Below are positions 34,200-42,529 of a stretch of 48,493 bases of DNA, one piece after another (position 1 is the first letter of the stretch; the number at the start of each line of letters is the position of its first letter). Both the position numbers and the translations under genes were made by a program. Under the pieces are notes generated by a model. It did not search any database and was not told the DNA's origin. It saw only the letters and a program-made list of their open reading frames with translations. Origin of the DNA: JAJZXY01 sp046706185 (GTDB lineage Archaea; Thermoplasmatota; Thermoplasmata; Sysuiplasmatales; Sysuiplasmataceae); NCBI GenBank assembly GCA_046706185.1, contig JBJKPR010000041.1, positions 1 through 48,493 of the forward strand, read 5' to 3'.

Positions 34200-36358
34200 C
34201 TCACTTTTGCACCCACGCCTATCCTGCCGCCGTCGACAGTAACCGGTTTCCCACCAACGGTCAGAGGTCTAACGCCTGAACCCTCAACTATGACTGCGAC
34301 CTCCTTCCATTCCTTCAGCTTTCCTGCATCCAGTGCCAGTCTCCCCCCTCCGCTCGCTCCGATCCTTAGTTCGACCGTCCTGAATTCATCAATTGTTATG
34401 GTCCTTCCAGGGATGCTGTTGTCGAGCCTGCCAATCGGAGAATCCTCTGGGGGCACAAGGAGTCTCACCCTGCCCTCATTCTCGGCAGCAAGCATCATAC
34501 CCTGGGATTCGTAACCGCGGAGCTTGGCGCTGGCAAGGTTTGAGACGACGACCACCTTCTTACCCTCGAGCTCCTCTTCAGTGTAGTATTCCCTCAGCCC
34601 TGCCACAATCTGCCTCTTCTCCCCTATATCCACTTCCATGAGGTACAGTTTGTCAGCCGCAGGATGCTTCCTGACTGAGGTTATCCTCCCGACGCGCAGG
34701 TCAAGAGGTACTCCGTTCTCTTCCTCCTCCCTGAGCTCTATCTTGCTGAATACAGGCAACGGCTCCTTCAGCACGAATTTCGTCATTGTGTTGGCTATGT
34801 CGCTCCATTTGGGCGGTTCAGTGCTTTCGTTGCCGAGAAATGAAAGTATTCTGGCCGATGAAGTGGGCAGGAAGGGATGGGACATGATCGCAAGCTTCCT
34901 TATCAGCTCGAGGTTAGCGTAGAGGTCGGTCATGCACCTGTTCCTGTCACTCTTGAGCGAAAACCATGGAGCGCACCTGTCCAGGTACTGATTTCCCTTC
35001 TGCGCCGTGTCCATGACCACCTTGAGTGCCTTCTTGAACTCGCAACCGTCGATGTACCTGCCCTCTTCCTCCGCGGATGAGTCGACATCGCCGAGGACTC
35101 CCATGCCTTCTTCCGAAGCAGGACCGCTGAGAGTGCCGAAGTTCTTGAATGCGAAGGAGAGCACCCTGTGGTAGTAGTTGCCGAGCGTTGCAACGAGCTC
35201 GTTGTTCACCCTTGTCTCGAACACTTCCATGCTGAACTCACTGTCCCTTCCCTCCGGCATGATTGCTGTCAGGTAGTAACGCACCTGGTCCTGAGTGAAT
35301 TCACCCATCAGCGACTCTATGGACGGAGCACCGCCCCTGCTCTTTGAGAATTTCCTTCCGTCCGAGGGGGTGAGCCATTCAGTAGCGCTTACATGGTGCG
35401 GGAGTTCCAGTTTCCCGTGAGCCATCAGCATGGATGGCCATATGATGGTGTGGAACGGTATGTTGTCCTTTCCCATGAAGTAGAAATGCCGCGCTTCCGG
35501 GTTCTGCCAGTACAGTTTCCATTCGTCCTCCCGGCCTATCTTCCTCGCCCATTCTATCGACGCCGACAGATAGCCTATTACCGCCTCGAACCAGACGTAG
35601 ATTACCTTCTTCTCCATACCGCTTACAGGCACAGGTATTCCCCAGTCCAGGTCCCTTGTGACTGCTCTGTCTGTGAGACCGGCGGCCAACCAGTTCCTCG
35701 AAAAATCAATCACGCTCGGTTTCCAGTAGTCCTTGTCTGCAAGGTAGGCAGACAGCCTATCGCCGAATTTGGACAGTGAATAGAACAAGTTCTCCGTTTC
35801 TTTGAGAACGGTTGGGTTTCCGCAGAGAGCACATCGCGCATCATTGAGCTCACCTGACTCGAATGTCGTGCCGCACACATCACACTGATTCCCCTTTGAT
35901 TCCCTGTTTCCGCACTTTGGACAGGTCCCTATGACGTAAGTGTCGGCCAGGAAGCGCCTGTCCGTGGTGCAGTAGTACTCGTTCGTCTTCTTCGGGTAGA
36001 TGTACCCCCCGTCCGAAAGCGCTGCAAAAAAGTCGCGTGCCACGTTGAAATGGTTTTCTGTGTGCGTCTTTGTGAAAAGGTCGAAGCTGATGCCCAGCCA
36101 TTCGAGCGACCTGGCGTTTACTGCGTGATATTTCTCTGCAACCACATCCGGCGAAAGCCCTTCCTTTTCAGCCTTGATAGTGACGGATGTGCCATGCTGG
36201 TCGCTGCCTGAAACCATCAGGACGTCGTCACCCTTCATCCTGTGGTACCTGGCGAATATGTCGGGAGGCAGGTACGATCCGGACGCCTGGCCTACATGAA
36301 TTGGGCCGTTTGCGTACGGCCATGACACATTCACTGCTATCCTGGTCACGATATTCAC
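34196..36358 (-). CDS. metG: Methionyl-tRNA synthetase
   Basis: The 720-residue protein is MetRS. The class I HIGH motif reads His21-Val-Gly-Gln24 (GPIHVGQASG), with Gln in the last place; the KMSKS motif is KFSKS at 336-340. Zinc knuckles use Cys146/149, Cys159/162 and Cys176/179 (CPKCG, CDVCG, CALCG). After the anticodon-binding helices, an EMAP/Trbp tRNA-binding OB domain starts near residue 555 (LDLRVGRITSVRKHPAADKL). A last segment of about 75 residues (IDEFRTVELRIGASGGG on) is extra. It charges tRNA-Met; an initiator tRNA-Met gene is at 44724-44812. The start ATG 36358 is typical. Confidence 0.95.
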   Translation of the reverse strand: MNIVTRIAVNVSWPYANGPIHVGQASGSYLPPDIFARYHRMKGDDVLMVSGSDQHGTSVTIKAEKEGLSPDVVAEKYHAVNARSLEWLGISFDLFTKTHTENHFNVARDFFAALSDGGYIYPKKTNEYYCTTDRRFLADTYVIGTCPKCGNRESKGNQCDVCGTTFESGELNDARCALCGNPTVLKETENLFYSLSKFGDRLSAYLADKDYWKPSVIDFSRNWLAAGLTDRAVTRDLDWGIPVPVSGMEKKVIYVWFEAVIGYLSASIEWARKIGREDEWKLYWQNPEARHFYFMGKDNIPFHTIIWPSMLMAHGKLELPHHVSATEWLTPSDGRKFSKSRGGAPSIESLMGEFTQDQVRYYLTAIMPEGRDSEFSMEVFETRVNNELVATLGNYYHRVLSFAFKNFGTLSGPASEEGMGVLGDVDSSAEEEGRYIDGCEFKKALKVVMDTAQKGNQYLDRCAPWFSLKSDRNRCMTDLYANLELIRKLAIMSHPFLPTSSARILSFLGNESTEPPKWSDIANTMTKFVLKEPLPVFSKIELREEEENGVPLDLRVGRITSVRKHPAADKLYLMEVDIGEKRQIVAGLREYYTEEELEGKKVVVVSNLASAKLRGYESQGMMLAAENEGRVRLLVPPEDSPIGRLDNSIPGRTITIDEFRTVELRIGASGGGRLALDAGKLKEWKEVAVIVEGSGVRPLTVGGKPVTVDGGRIGVGAKVR

Positions 36359-36513
36359 CTTTCACGAATGGGAGACAGACTTGGCACCTCGCCATTCCGT
36401 TGAATAAGAACACCGATTAAAGAATTTGCCCCCTCCGCACTGTTTTCCGCACTGCAGCACCTGCGTGTCTGCATCGGTGAGACAGTTAGGGGGCAGGCTG
36501 AAATAGGAGTTGA

Positions 36514-38301
36514 ATGTCTCAGTTTATCGCGATGAGAGTAGCTGTCCTGCTCGAAGACAGATGTCAGTCCAAGAGATGCAATCAGGAGTGCATAGTTTTC
36601 TGCCCTGTGGTGAGGGCAGGGACTGACTGCATAGAAATGGGCGAGAACGGAAAGCCAGTGATTTACGAGAACCTGTGCATAGGCTGCGGCATATGCGTCA
36701 ACAAGTGTCCGTTTGATGCTCTCAGGATAGAGGGGCTGCCAGAGGAGCTTGGAGACGAGGTTGTGCACAGGTACGGCATGAATTCCTTCAGGCTGTACAG
36801 GCTGCCTTCACCTGAAAAAAACTCTGTCATCGGGATACTCGGCGGAAACGGCATAGGGAAGACGACAGCACTCTCAATACTCAGCGGAACAACCGTCCCG
36901 AACCTCGGCAAGTACGGTGAAAAACATGACATGGATGCTGTCATAGACCATTTCAGGGGAACAAGCCTCAAGGATTACTTTTCGTCTCTGTACTCAGGAG
37001 ACCTGAAAGTTGCGATGAAGCCACAGTACGTCGACAGCATACCGAGGGCATTCAGCGGCGTCGCTAGAGACCTGATTTCAAAGGTCGATGAAAGGGGCAT
37101 AATGAATGAGCTGGCGGTGGAGCTTGGCCTGAAGAACGCGCTGGACAAGAAGATGGGTGAGCTGTCAGGCGGAGAGCTGCAGAAGGTAGCGATTGCTGCC
37201 ACCCTCTGCAAGGATGCGGATGTGTACCTCATAGATGAGCCATCCTCGTACCTTGACATTGGCGAAAGGCTCAGGATGGCCTCACTGGTAAGAAGGCAGA
37301 GCAGAGACAGGATGTTCATGGTCGTTGAGCACGACCTTGCCATATTCGACTACATATCAGACACGGTCAACATCTTCTACGGTGTGTACGGCGCCTACGG
37401 TGTCGTCTCAAACGCTATGGGGTCAAGGACAGCAATAAACGCCTATCTGGACGGGAGGATCAAGGAGGACAACATCAGGTTCAGAAACCACGCGATAGAA
37501 TTCCAGAGGAGGCCTGCCGAAAGGCATGCCTCGGATGTCAGCCTGATTGAGTACGGGACACTCAGGAAGAGCTACAGCCACTTCTCTCTGACTGCAGAAG
37601 GAGGTGGCATAATGCGCGGCGAGGTTGTCGGGATACTGGGACCCAACGCAACAGGGAAGACGACATTCATAAAGATGCTCGCAGGCGTTGAAACACCAGA
37701 TGAAGGGGTCGTAGACAGGAAGGCGACCGTGAGTTACAAGCCACAGTACATCAACCCCGAAAGCGATCTCACAGTTGCAGAAGTCATGGTGCAGCAGACA
37801 GGAGCAAGGATGACCCAGCAGTTCTACCAGACTGAGGTCGTTGAACCCCTCGAGCTGAGATACCTGATGGACAAGACAGTCAGCGCGCTCTCCGGGGGGG
37901 AACTGCAGAGGGTCGCTATAGCACTCTGCCTGTTGAGAGATGCCGACCTTTACCTTCTTGACGAGCCATCCGCTTACCTTGATTCTGCCCAGAGGATGAC
38001 CTCGGCGAAGGTGATAAGGAGGGTCATGGAGAACGGGAAGAAGTCTGCGTTCGTTGTCGAACACGACATTTACTTTGTCGACCTGGTCGCAGACAGGCTC
38101 ATGGTCTTCTCAGGCAACCCGGGCCTTGAAGGAAGAGCCTCCAGGCCCCTTGGCATGAGGGAGGGGATGAACAGTTTCCTGAAACTTCTGGACATAACAT
38201 TCAGAAGGGACGGGAGCTCGAACAGGCCACGCATAAACAAGAAGGATTCCAGGCTCGACAGAGAGCAGAGAAGCAGCGGCAGTTACTATTACGAAGAGTA
38301 G
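36514..38301 (+). CDS. abcE1: ABCE1/Rli1 ribosome recycling ATPase
   Basis: The 595-residue protein is ABCE1. An N-terminal Fe-S domain has Cys residues in RCQSKRCNQECIVFCPV and NLCIGCGICVNKCPFDA (two [4Fe-4S] clusters). Two ATPase domains follow, with Walker A ILGGNGIGKTTALS and ILGPNATGKTTFIK, signature LSGGELQKVAIAA and LSGGELQRVAIAL, and Walker B DVYLIDEPSSYLD and DLYLLDEPSAYLD. It splits ribosomes after termination or rescue together with Pelota. It runs divergently from metG. ATG 36514 follows AGGAG; the next Met (residue 7) gives the more usual MRVAVLLED start. Confidence 0.97.
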   Translation: MSQFIAMRVAVLLEDRCQSKRCNQECIVFCPVVRAGTDCIEMGENGKPVIYENLCIGCGICVNKCPFDALRIEGLPEELGDEVVHRYGMNSFRLYRLPSPEKNSVIGILGGNGIGKTTALSILSGTTVPNLGKYGEKHDMDAVIDHFRGTSLKDYFSSLYSGDLKVAMKPQYVDSIPRAFSGVARDLISKVDERGIMNELAVELGLKNALDKKMGELSGGELQKVAIAATLCKDADVYLIDEPSSYLDIGERLRMASLVRRQSRDRMFMVVEHDLAIFDYISDTVNIFYGVYGAYGVVSNAMGSRTAINAYLDGRIKEDNIRFRNHAIEFQRRPAERHASDVSLIEYGTLRKSYSHFSLTAEGGGIMRGEVVGILGPNATGKTTFIKMLAGVETPDEGVVDRKATVSYKPQYINPESDLTVAEVMVQQTGARMTQQFYQTEVVEPLELRYLMDKTVSALSGGELQRVAIALCLLRDADLYLLDEPSAYLDSAQRMTSAKVIRRVMENGKKSAFVVEHDIYFVDLVADRLMVFSGNPGLEGRASRPLGMREGMNSFLKLLDITFRRDGSSNRPRINKKDSRLDREQRSSGSYYYEE

Positions 38302-38305
38302 GAAT

Positions 38306-38818
38306 TCATTTCGGCTTCGGCATCTCGATCGCATTTCCACCCGCGGCGGTTGCGTACCTTCCACCCCAGTAAAGGAGCGGCATCCTGTCGTCGAAGTGAA
38401 CAACACTTGTCACATTGCATACAAATAGGAGGTGATCGGCCGCGTTTACCACCTCCTTGACATCGACTTCAATCGCAGAAATTGAACCGTTTATGACAGG
38501 CTGTCCGCCCGGGCCGAGATGGTAGTTGCCCGGTGCGAACTTCTCTGCCGTGCTGTTCCTCCTGGAGAAAAGTTCCGAAATGTTCTGCTGCTCAGCTGAG
38601 AGAAAGGACACAGCTGCCCTCCTTGTCTCCATTACGAGGCTAGTTGACTCGGCGTCCTTCTGCATCGAGAGAACAACGGAGGGTGGACTGATGGAAAGCG
38701 AGAATAGCGCGTTCGCGGTCATACCCGCCATTCTTTTTCCGGCTGCTGTCGCAATAACCGCTACGCCTGTTGCAAAGCGCGAAACAGCCTTCTTGTAGCC
38801 TTCAACATCGACATCCAT
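38306..38818 (-). CDS. Flavin reductase domain protein
   Basis: The 170-residue protein is a member of the flavin reductase-like FMN-binding family (split barrel). Typical segments are VSRFATGVAVIATAAGKRMA, GMTANALFSLSISPPSVVLS, FLSAEQQNISELFSRR and DHLLFVCNVTSVVHFDDRMP with LLYWGGRY. It would supply reduced flavin to a monooxygenase or act on its own as an NAD(P)H:flavin oxidoreductase. No partner monooxygenase is seen. It is convergent with abcE1, four bases away. Confidence 0.88.
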   Translation of the reverse strand: MDVDVEGYKKAVSRFATGVAVIATAAGKRMAGMTANALFSLSISPPSVVLSMQKDAESTSLVMETRRAAVSFLSAEQQNISELFSRRNSTAEKFAPGNYHLGPGGQPVINGSISAIEVDVKEVVNAADHLLFVCNVTSVVHFDDRMPLLYWGGRYATAAGGNAIEMPKPK

Positions 38819-38889
38819 CGGAGCGACACCTAAAGTCTAAACGCATATAAAGATGAGTAACGGATATCAGATGACACCTTTGTGGTGCT

Positions 38890-39516
38890 TCACTCCAGGT
38901 TCTGCGTTCCCTTCCTGCGGCGTAGACCGACAACAACAACCACGAGCAGTGCGAGTAGAACGAGCCCCGCGCCAACTATGCTGTAGAGTGATTCTGAAGC
39001 AAGCACTGCCTGTATCTGCCCCGCGAATTCATACCCGACAGAAGTGAGTATGAGAACGAATGCGGCGCTTCCTATGAGGCTGAACGGGAAGAACTTCCTG
39101 TACGGCATGAGAGCGACACCTGCCGGCAGGGATACATACGTCCTGAGGAGCGGGATGACCCTGCCGAACATAACGGCTGCGTCGCCGTGCCTGTTGAAGA
39201 ACCTGTCGCCCCTCTCTATTTCCCTCTTCCTTATCAGCACGTATCTGCCGTATTTCTCAAGAAACCTTCTGCCGCCGTATTTGCCTATGAGCCATGAAAG
39301 CGTTGAGCCGACCATCGAAGCGACTACGGCAACCACTACGACAATCCAGAAATTGAACTTCCCCTCGAATGCCAGAACGCCCGCAAGGGTCATGATCGCC
39401 TCGCTTCCAAGAGGCACCATCAGGCTGTCCAGTGTCATGAGGTAGAATATGCCTGCATACCCGAGGGAGAGAAGTGCCGACTCTGTGATGTTGAACAGGG
39501 CGCCACCTGAAATCAT
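38890..39516 (-). CDS. DedA family membrane protein
   Basis: The 208-residue protein has five or six hydrophobic helices and the DedA/SNARE-associated domain: LMVPLGSEAIMTLAGVLAFE, the GSTLSWLIGKYGGRRFLEKY core, FFNRHGDAAVMFGRVIPLLR and TYVSLPAGVALMPYRKFF. The Phe-x-Arg-x2-Pro-x2-Arg-x3-Ser-x-Pro-Ala-Gly motif is clear. DedA proteins are lipid scramblases or transporters linked to undecaprenyl-phosphate or phospholipid turnover in bacteria; in archaea the lipid is unknown. The end has a basic tail (GLRRRKGTQNLE). It may be cotranscribed with the flavin reductase gene that follows it. Confidence 0.9.
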   Translation of the reverse strand: MISGGALFNITESALLSLGYAGIFYLMTLDSLMVPLGSEAIMTLAGVLAFEGKFNFWIVVVVAVVASMVGSTLSWLIGKYGGRRFLEKYGRYVLIRKREIERGDRFFNRHGDAAVMFGRVIPLLRTYVSLPAGVALMPYRKFFPFSLIGSAAFVLILTSVGYEFAGQIQAVLASESLYSIVGAGLVLLALLVVVVVGLRRRKGTQNLE

Positions 39517-39564
39517 TGAGCGTTCGATAATTCCGCCCTAATTATACTTAACTGACGGTATCAC

Positions 39565-40557
39565 CTATGCGATCAGTCTCGATGCATGTCCGCAGCCAGC
39601 GATTCTAAGCTGCCCCGGCGGCCTCGCACTGAACAGCAGTGCGTCTTCGCTTTCAAGTGCCACCGGTTCCTCCGCCTCCACATCTACCGTCTCCCCTATG
39701 CCTATGATCCTCGACTGCTTGCACTGGAGGCCGATATTCAGGTGAATGATCTTTCCTGGCTCGAAGGGGTCTTTGAAGAAACTTTCCTTCTTCATCTCCA
39801 CTGAGATGGTTTTTGCCGAACCGTACCGCATATCGTTTGTTAGTACAGTACCGCGCGGCAATTCCTCGGGCGTCAGCCCCTTGAGAGCAAAGCCGACCCT
39901 GCTTCCTGCGGGGGCCTCCTTCTGGTCTACATCCAATATCTGTATGGACCTTACGAGACCCTCCAGTCCAGACGGCATCGCAACAATCTTGTCATGCACC
40001 GTTGCGGTGCCATATCTGACAATGCCCAGGCAGACTGTGCCGACGCCCTTCACATCGAACGCATGGTCGACATCAACACGCCAGTGCTCCCTGTCTGCGT
40101 CCCTGACTGGCACGAAGCCGGAGAGGTACTCCCACACATCCCGTTCGACGTTTTCGCTGCTCGGCACAAGCTTCCAGCCCGTCGACCTCTTCCCGAGCAT
40201 CTGTAGCAGTTTTCCTCCCAGATCTTCATCCGCAACGATTATGCCCGGCTTTGAGTAGTTTGTTATCGCCACTATTTCCTCCCCCACGATGCTGTCTGCT
40301 GCTTCGGGGAAGAACACTACAGTGTCGGACATAGAGATGGACTGAAGCATGGGCTGTATTCTTTCGGGGTACGTCTTTGGTATGGAGATGCTAAGTGCAA
40401 GATCGCCCTCCCTCTTGTCATGTATGGCAATGTCACTCTCCGTCCCTTTCTTGGCTATTTTGGAGGCAACTGCATTCATTCTCTCGAACGAGCTTCCTAT
40501 GAAGGACGCGTTGACGCTTTTCAGCTTGACCACCATGCTTCTGGGACCGCAATCCAT
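39565..40557 (-). CDS. EF-Tu/SelB-like protein with degenerate GTPase domain
   Basis: The 330-residue protein has the domain II of translational GTPases from about 160: VDHAFDVKGVGTVCLGIVRY, then ATVHDKIVAMPSGLEGLVRS and AGSRVGFALKGLTPEELPRG, with a following domain III-like part (FEPGKIIHLNIGLQCKQSRI). The first 150 residues take the place of a G domain, with a first strand VNASFIGSSFERMN but no Gly-x4-Gly-Lys-Thr, DxxG or NKxD, so GTP binding seems lost. It may be a regulator or tRNA/ribosome-binding factor derived from SelB or aIF2-gamma. An A-box (GTTTTATCAC) lies about 24 bases before the ATG. Its partner is unknown. Confidence 0.75.
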   Translation of the reverse strand: MDCGPRSMVVKLKSVNASFIGSSFERMNAVASKIAKKGTESDIAIHDKREGDLALSISIPKTYPERIQPMLQSISMSDTVVFFPEAADSIVGEEIVAITNYSKPGIIVADEDLGGKLLQMLGKRSTGWKLVPSSENVERDVWEYLSGFVPVRDADREHWRVDVDHAFDVKGVGTVCLGIVRYGTATVHDKIVAMPSGLEGLVRSIQILDVDQKEAPAGSRVGFALKGLTPEELPRGTVLTNDMRYGSAKTISVEMKKESFFKDPFEPGKIIHLNIGLQCKQSRIIGIGETVDVEAEEPVALESEDALLFSARPPGQLRIAGCGHASRLIA

Positions 40558-40617
40558 GAAACAATAATGAAGTGATAAAACTATTCGTCACTGGTAAGGA
40601 AGGGGGCAACGGCGGGC

Positions 40618-40857
40618 GTGAAGGAATACGACCTGAGGGAAACGCTCAACAGGCTGAAGTGGAAGGAGGGTGCCGGCCTGTCCGATGTGGTTATACACTT
40701 CGTTTCCAGGGGAGAGCCAAACGACGAAGGCATCGTAGCAGGCAGCGAGATTATATCCATCGGCACTTCAGGCATAGAGACCGCAACAAGGATGATCCCT
40801 TACCACAGGATATCCAGGATTGTTCGAGGGGGAACAACAGTTTTCGAAAGGCACTAG
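40618..40857 (+). CDS. DUF504/UPF0248 (MJ1316-type) protein
   Basis: The 79-residue protein starts at GTG 40618 and matches DUF504: LRETLNRLKWKEGAGLSDVV near the N-terminus, and TRMIPYHRISRIVRGGTTVF at the C-terminal end. This is the MJ1316 domain, proposed from comparative genomics to recognise RNA with cyclic-phosphate ends and found fused to tRNA-processing or poly(A)-polymerase-like enzymes. No experimental function is known to me. A G-rich AAGGAAGGGGG stretch precedes the start. The stop overlaps by four bases with the convergent zinc-ribbon membrane protein gene. Confidence 0.85.
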   Translation: MKEYDLRETLNRLKWKEGAGLSDVVIHFVSRGEPNDEGIVAGSEIISIGTSGIETATRMIPYHRISRIVRGGTTVFERH

Positions 40858-41546
40858 CTCTTCGGCTCGTTGCAGTTCGGGCATGAGTGCATGAAAGCAG
40901 GGTATGACGCTCCGCACTTCTTGCATTTGACCATATCCGCATGCTGCCTTGAGGCTGATGCGGCAGGCACCGAGTACTGCTGTGCTTGCTTTGCAGGCGT
41001 CTGAGGAGGCGGAACGGCCTTCTTGGTGTCCGCCTGCGATCCGGCCGCCTGCTGAGTGCTTTGCTTACTTGCGGCCGGCTCTGTCGGTAATTCCTTGACA
41101 GACGTCGTGTGGCGGCTCAGGTCCCTCAGGCTCATGGCGGCAGCAATAAGCATAATGCCCGGTATGAGCCCGAAGAGCACTGAAAGGATGCCCCAGAGAA
41201 CCGCTCTTTCCTCGGCGACGACGAATTTGCCGTTGTCGATCTGGTTTGAAACATGGACCCTTATGAACACCAGCTCTAGCACCGAAACGATCACTATTGC
41301 GATGAAATACATCGCAAATGCGAAGAAGGCCGAGGCTAGCGATGCAGCATTCGGGTTTATCCTGACGAATGACGGGGCAGAATATTTGAAATAGTAATAT
41401 AGCAGCAGAACCGTCACAAACACGGACAATGGTATTTCTATGAATGCCACTATCTGTGCCCAGAACACATGGCTCCGCGCCTCCTTAGCCTGTGGAGGAA
41501 GCCATGGCGGTATATCCTCGGACGTGAAAAGATTCAACTGCGACAT
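40854..41546 (-). CDS. Zinc-ribbon membrane protein
   Basis: The 230-residue protein has three hydrophobic helices in the first 135 residues (VFWAQIVAFIEIPLSVFVTV, AFFAFAMYFIAIVIVSVLEL and AVLWGILSVLFGLIPGIMLI). It continues with a Pro/Gln/Ala/Lys-rich linker of about 60 residues and a C-terminal zinc ribbon: VKCKKCGASYPAFMHSCPNC. The ribbon would face the cytoplasm. Function unknown; such proteins are common in Thermoplasmata and other archaea. It is divergent from the CDIN1-like gene, with an AT-rich promoter region of about 150 bases between. Confidence 0.8.
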   Translation of the reverse strand: MSQLNLFTSEDIPPWLPPQAKEARSHVFWAQIVAFIEIPLSVFVTVLLLYYYFKYSAPSFVRINPNAASLASAFFAFAMYFIAIVIVSVLELVFIRVHVSNQIDNGKFVVAEERAVLWGILSVLFGLIPGIMLIAAAMSLRDLSRHTTSVKELPTEPAASKQSTQQAAGSQADTKKAVPPPQTPAKQAQQYSVPAASASRQHADMVKCKKCGASYPAFMHSCPNCNEPKS

Positions 41547-41696
41547 ACGATTATCCCTTCTGAAGCAATCATGACACCTGACGCTGAAAACAAATTAAAG
41601 AATCGATATATATTACTATCTAATTTTATTTCACATTCGTGGATTTCAACCGCTCGTGCGGAACTGAAGACACAGAACAGAGAGCAATGAAGGAAA

Positions 41697-42476
41697 ATGA
41701 AGAGAGAAACTTATTCAGATATCTACTACTCACTGAAAAGGCCTGAAGACATAAAGAGGGAAGCTGAAAGGACAGGCCTCCCTGAAGAGCTGATGCTTGT
41801 CGTCTATACGCAGAAGACAGTGAGGTACGCGACGAAGGACTATTACCAGATTGTCGAAATGGCGCCCTCGCTCCTGAGGAGATGGCAAAGGGGCGAGCCA
41901 ATGGTGAAGATAGCGAGGAGGCTCAACTTCCCGCCCATACTCCTCGGCCTGATACTAAGCAACCAGCGGGGCATTGGAAGGAAGAAATTCTGGAAGATGA
42001 TAAGGGAGCCTGAGACAATTGAGGACAGGAGGCTGAAGTCAGAAATGGAGGCCATCAGGAAGGCTGACATACTCTATTCCCCGGAGGGGTCCGAGGTCCA
42101 GAAGGAGAGGGGGATCAAGGGCGAGGAGAAGCTTGCAAAATGGCTCAAGGACCATGACTTGACGTTCAGGACGGAGAAAGACCTGAGGGGAAAGTTTCCA
42201 AAGACACCTGACTTCCTTCTGGATGAGCCGCTGAGCTACGAAGGGCTTAAGATCAAATGGATTGACTCAAAGGCATCGTTCGGTGATGACATAGAGATAA
42301 GGAAGAACAACAGGAAGCAGTTCCACCAGTATGTCGACCTGTTCGGAGACGGCCTTGTTCTGTACTGGTTCGGGATCATAGACGATATAAAAGGAGATGG
42401 AAGAGTCGTAATAGGCGACAACGCCGTCCTCAGGAAGCTGGAGCAGTCGCTAAAGGAGAACGGCAGCAGTTCCTGA
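41697..42476 (+). CDS. CDIN1 (C15orf41)-type PD-(D/E)XK nuclease
   Basis: The 259-residue protein fits the TPD-domain family of human CDIN1 (C15orf41), mutated in congenital dyserythropoietic anaemia type I. The N-terminal 100 residues are helical, with helix-turn-helix-like parts (LLRRWQRGEPMVKIARRLNF, PPILLGLILSNQRGIGRKKF). The nuclease-like core has RGIKGEEKLAKWL (Glu143 or Glu144), Thr170-Pro171-Asp172 in KFPKTPDFLLDEPL, and the Asp190-Ser-Lys192 pair in IKWIDSKASFGDD. These fit a PD-(D/E)XK active site. The start ATG 41697 lies just after AAGGA. The Cas4-like membrane nuclease follows after 53 bases. The substrate is unknown. Confidence 0.85.
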   Translation: MKRETYSDIYYSLKRPEDIKREAERTGLPEELMLVVYTQKTVRYATKDYYQIVEMAPSLLRRWQRGEPMVKIARRLNFPPILLGLILSNQRGIGRKKFWKMIREPETIEDRRLKSEMEAIRKADILYSPEGSEVQKERGIKGEEKLAKWLKDHDLTFRTEKDLRGKFPKTPDFLLDEPLSYEGLKIKWIDSKASFGDDIEIRKNNRKQFHQYVDLFGDGLVLYWFGIIDDIKGDGRVVIGDNAVLRKLEQSLKENGSSS

Positions 42477-42496
42477 GTTGAAAAACAGACACAACG

Positions 42497-42504
42497 TTTT
42501 TTAT
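42497..42504 (+). promoter_or_regulatory. A-box of the membrane Cas4-like gene
   Basis: TTTTTTAT is centred about 29 bases before ATG 42530, the expected distance for a leaderless start. It lies in the 53-base gap after the CDIN1-like gene and suggests that the Cas4-like gene has its own promoter. Confidence 0.5.
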
Positions 42505-42529
42505 CCGACAATGGACAAGATACCCTGCG

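Noticed and set aside
36355..36768. Minus-strand frame of 137 residues over the metG/abcE1 divergent region
   Set aside because: It overlaps the start of ABCE1 on the other strand and resembles no family.
40572..40886. Plus-strand frame of 104 residues overlapping DUF504
   Set aside because: Low-complexity Arg-rich translation in a shifted frame of the DUF504 gene.
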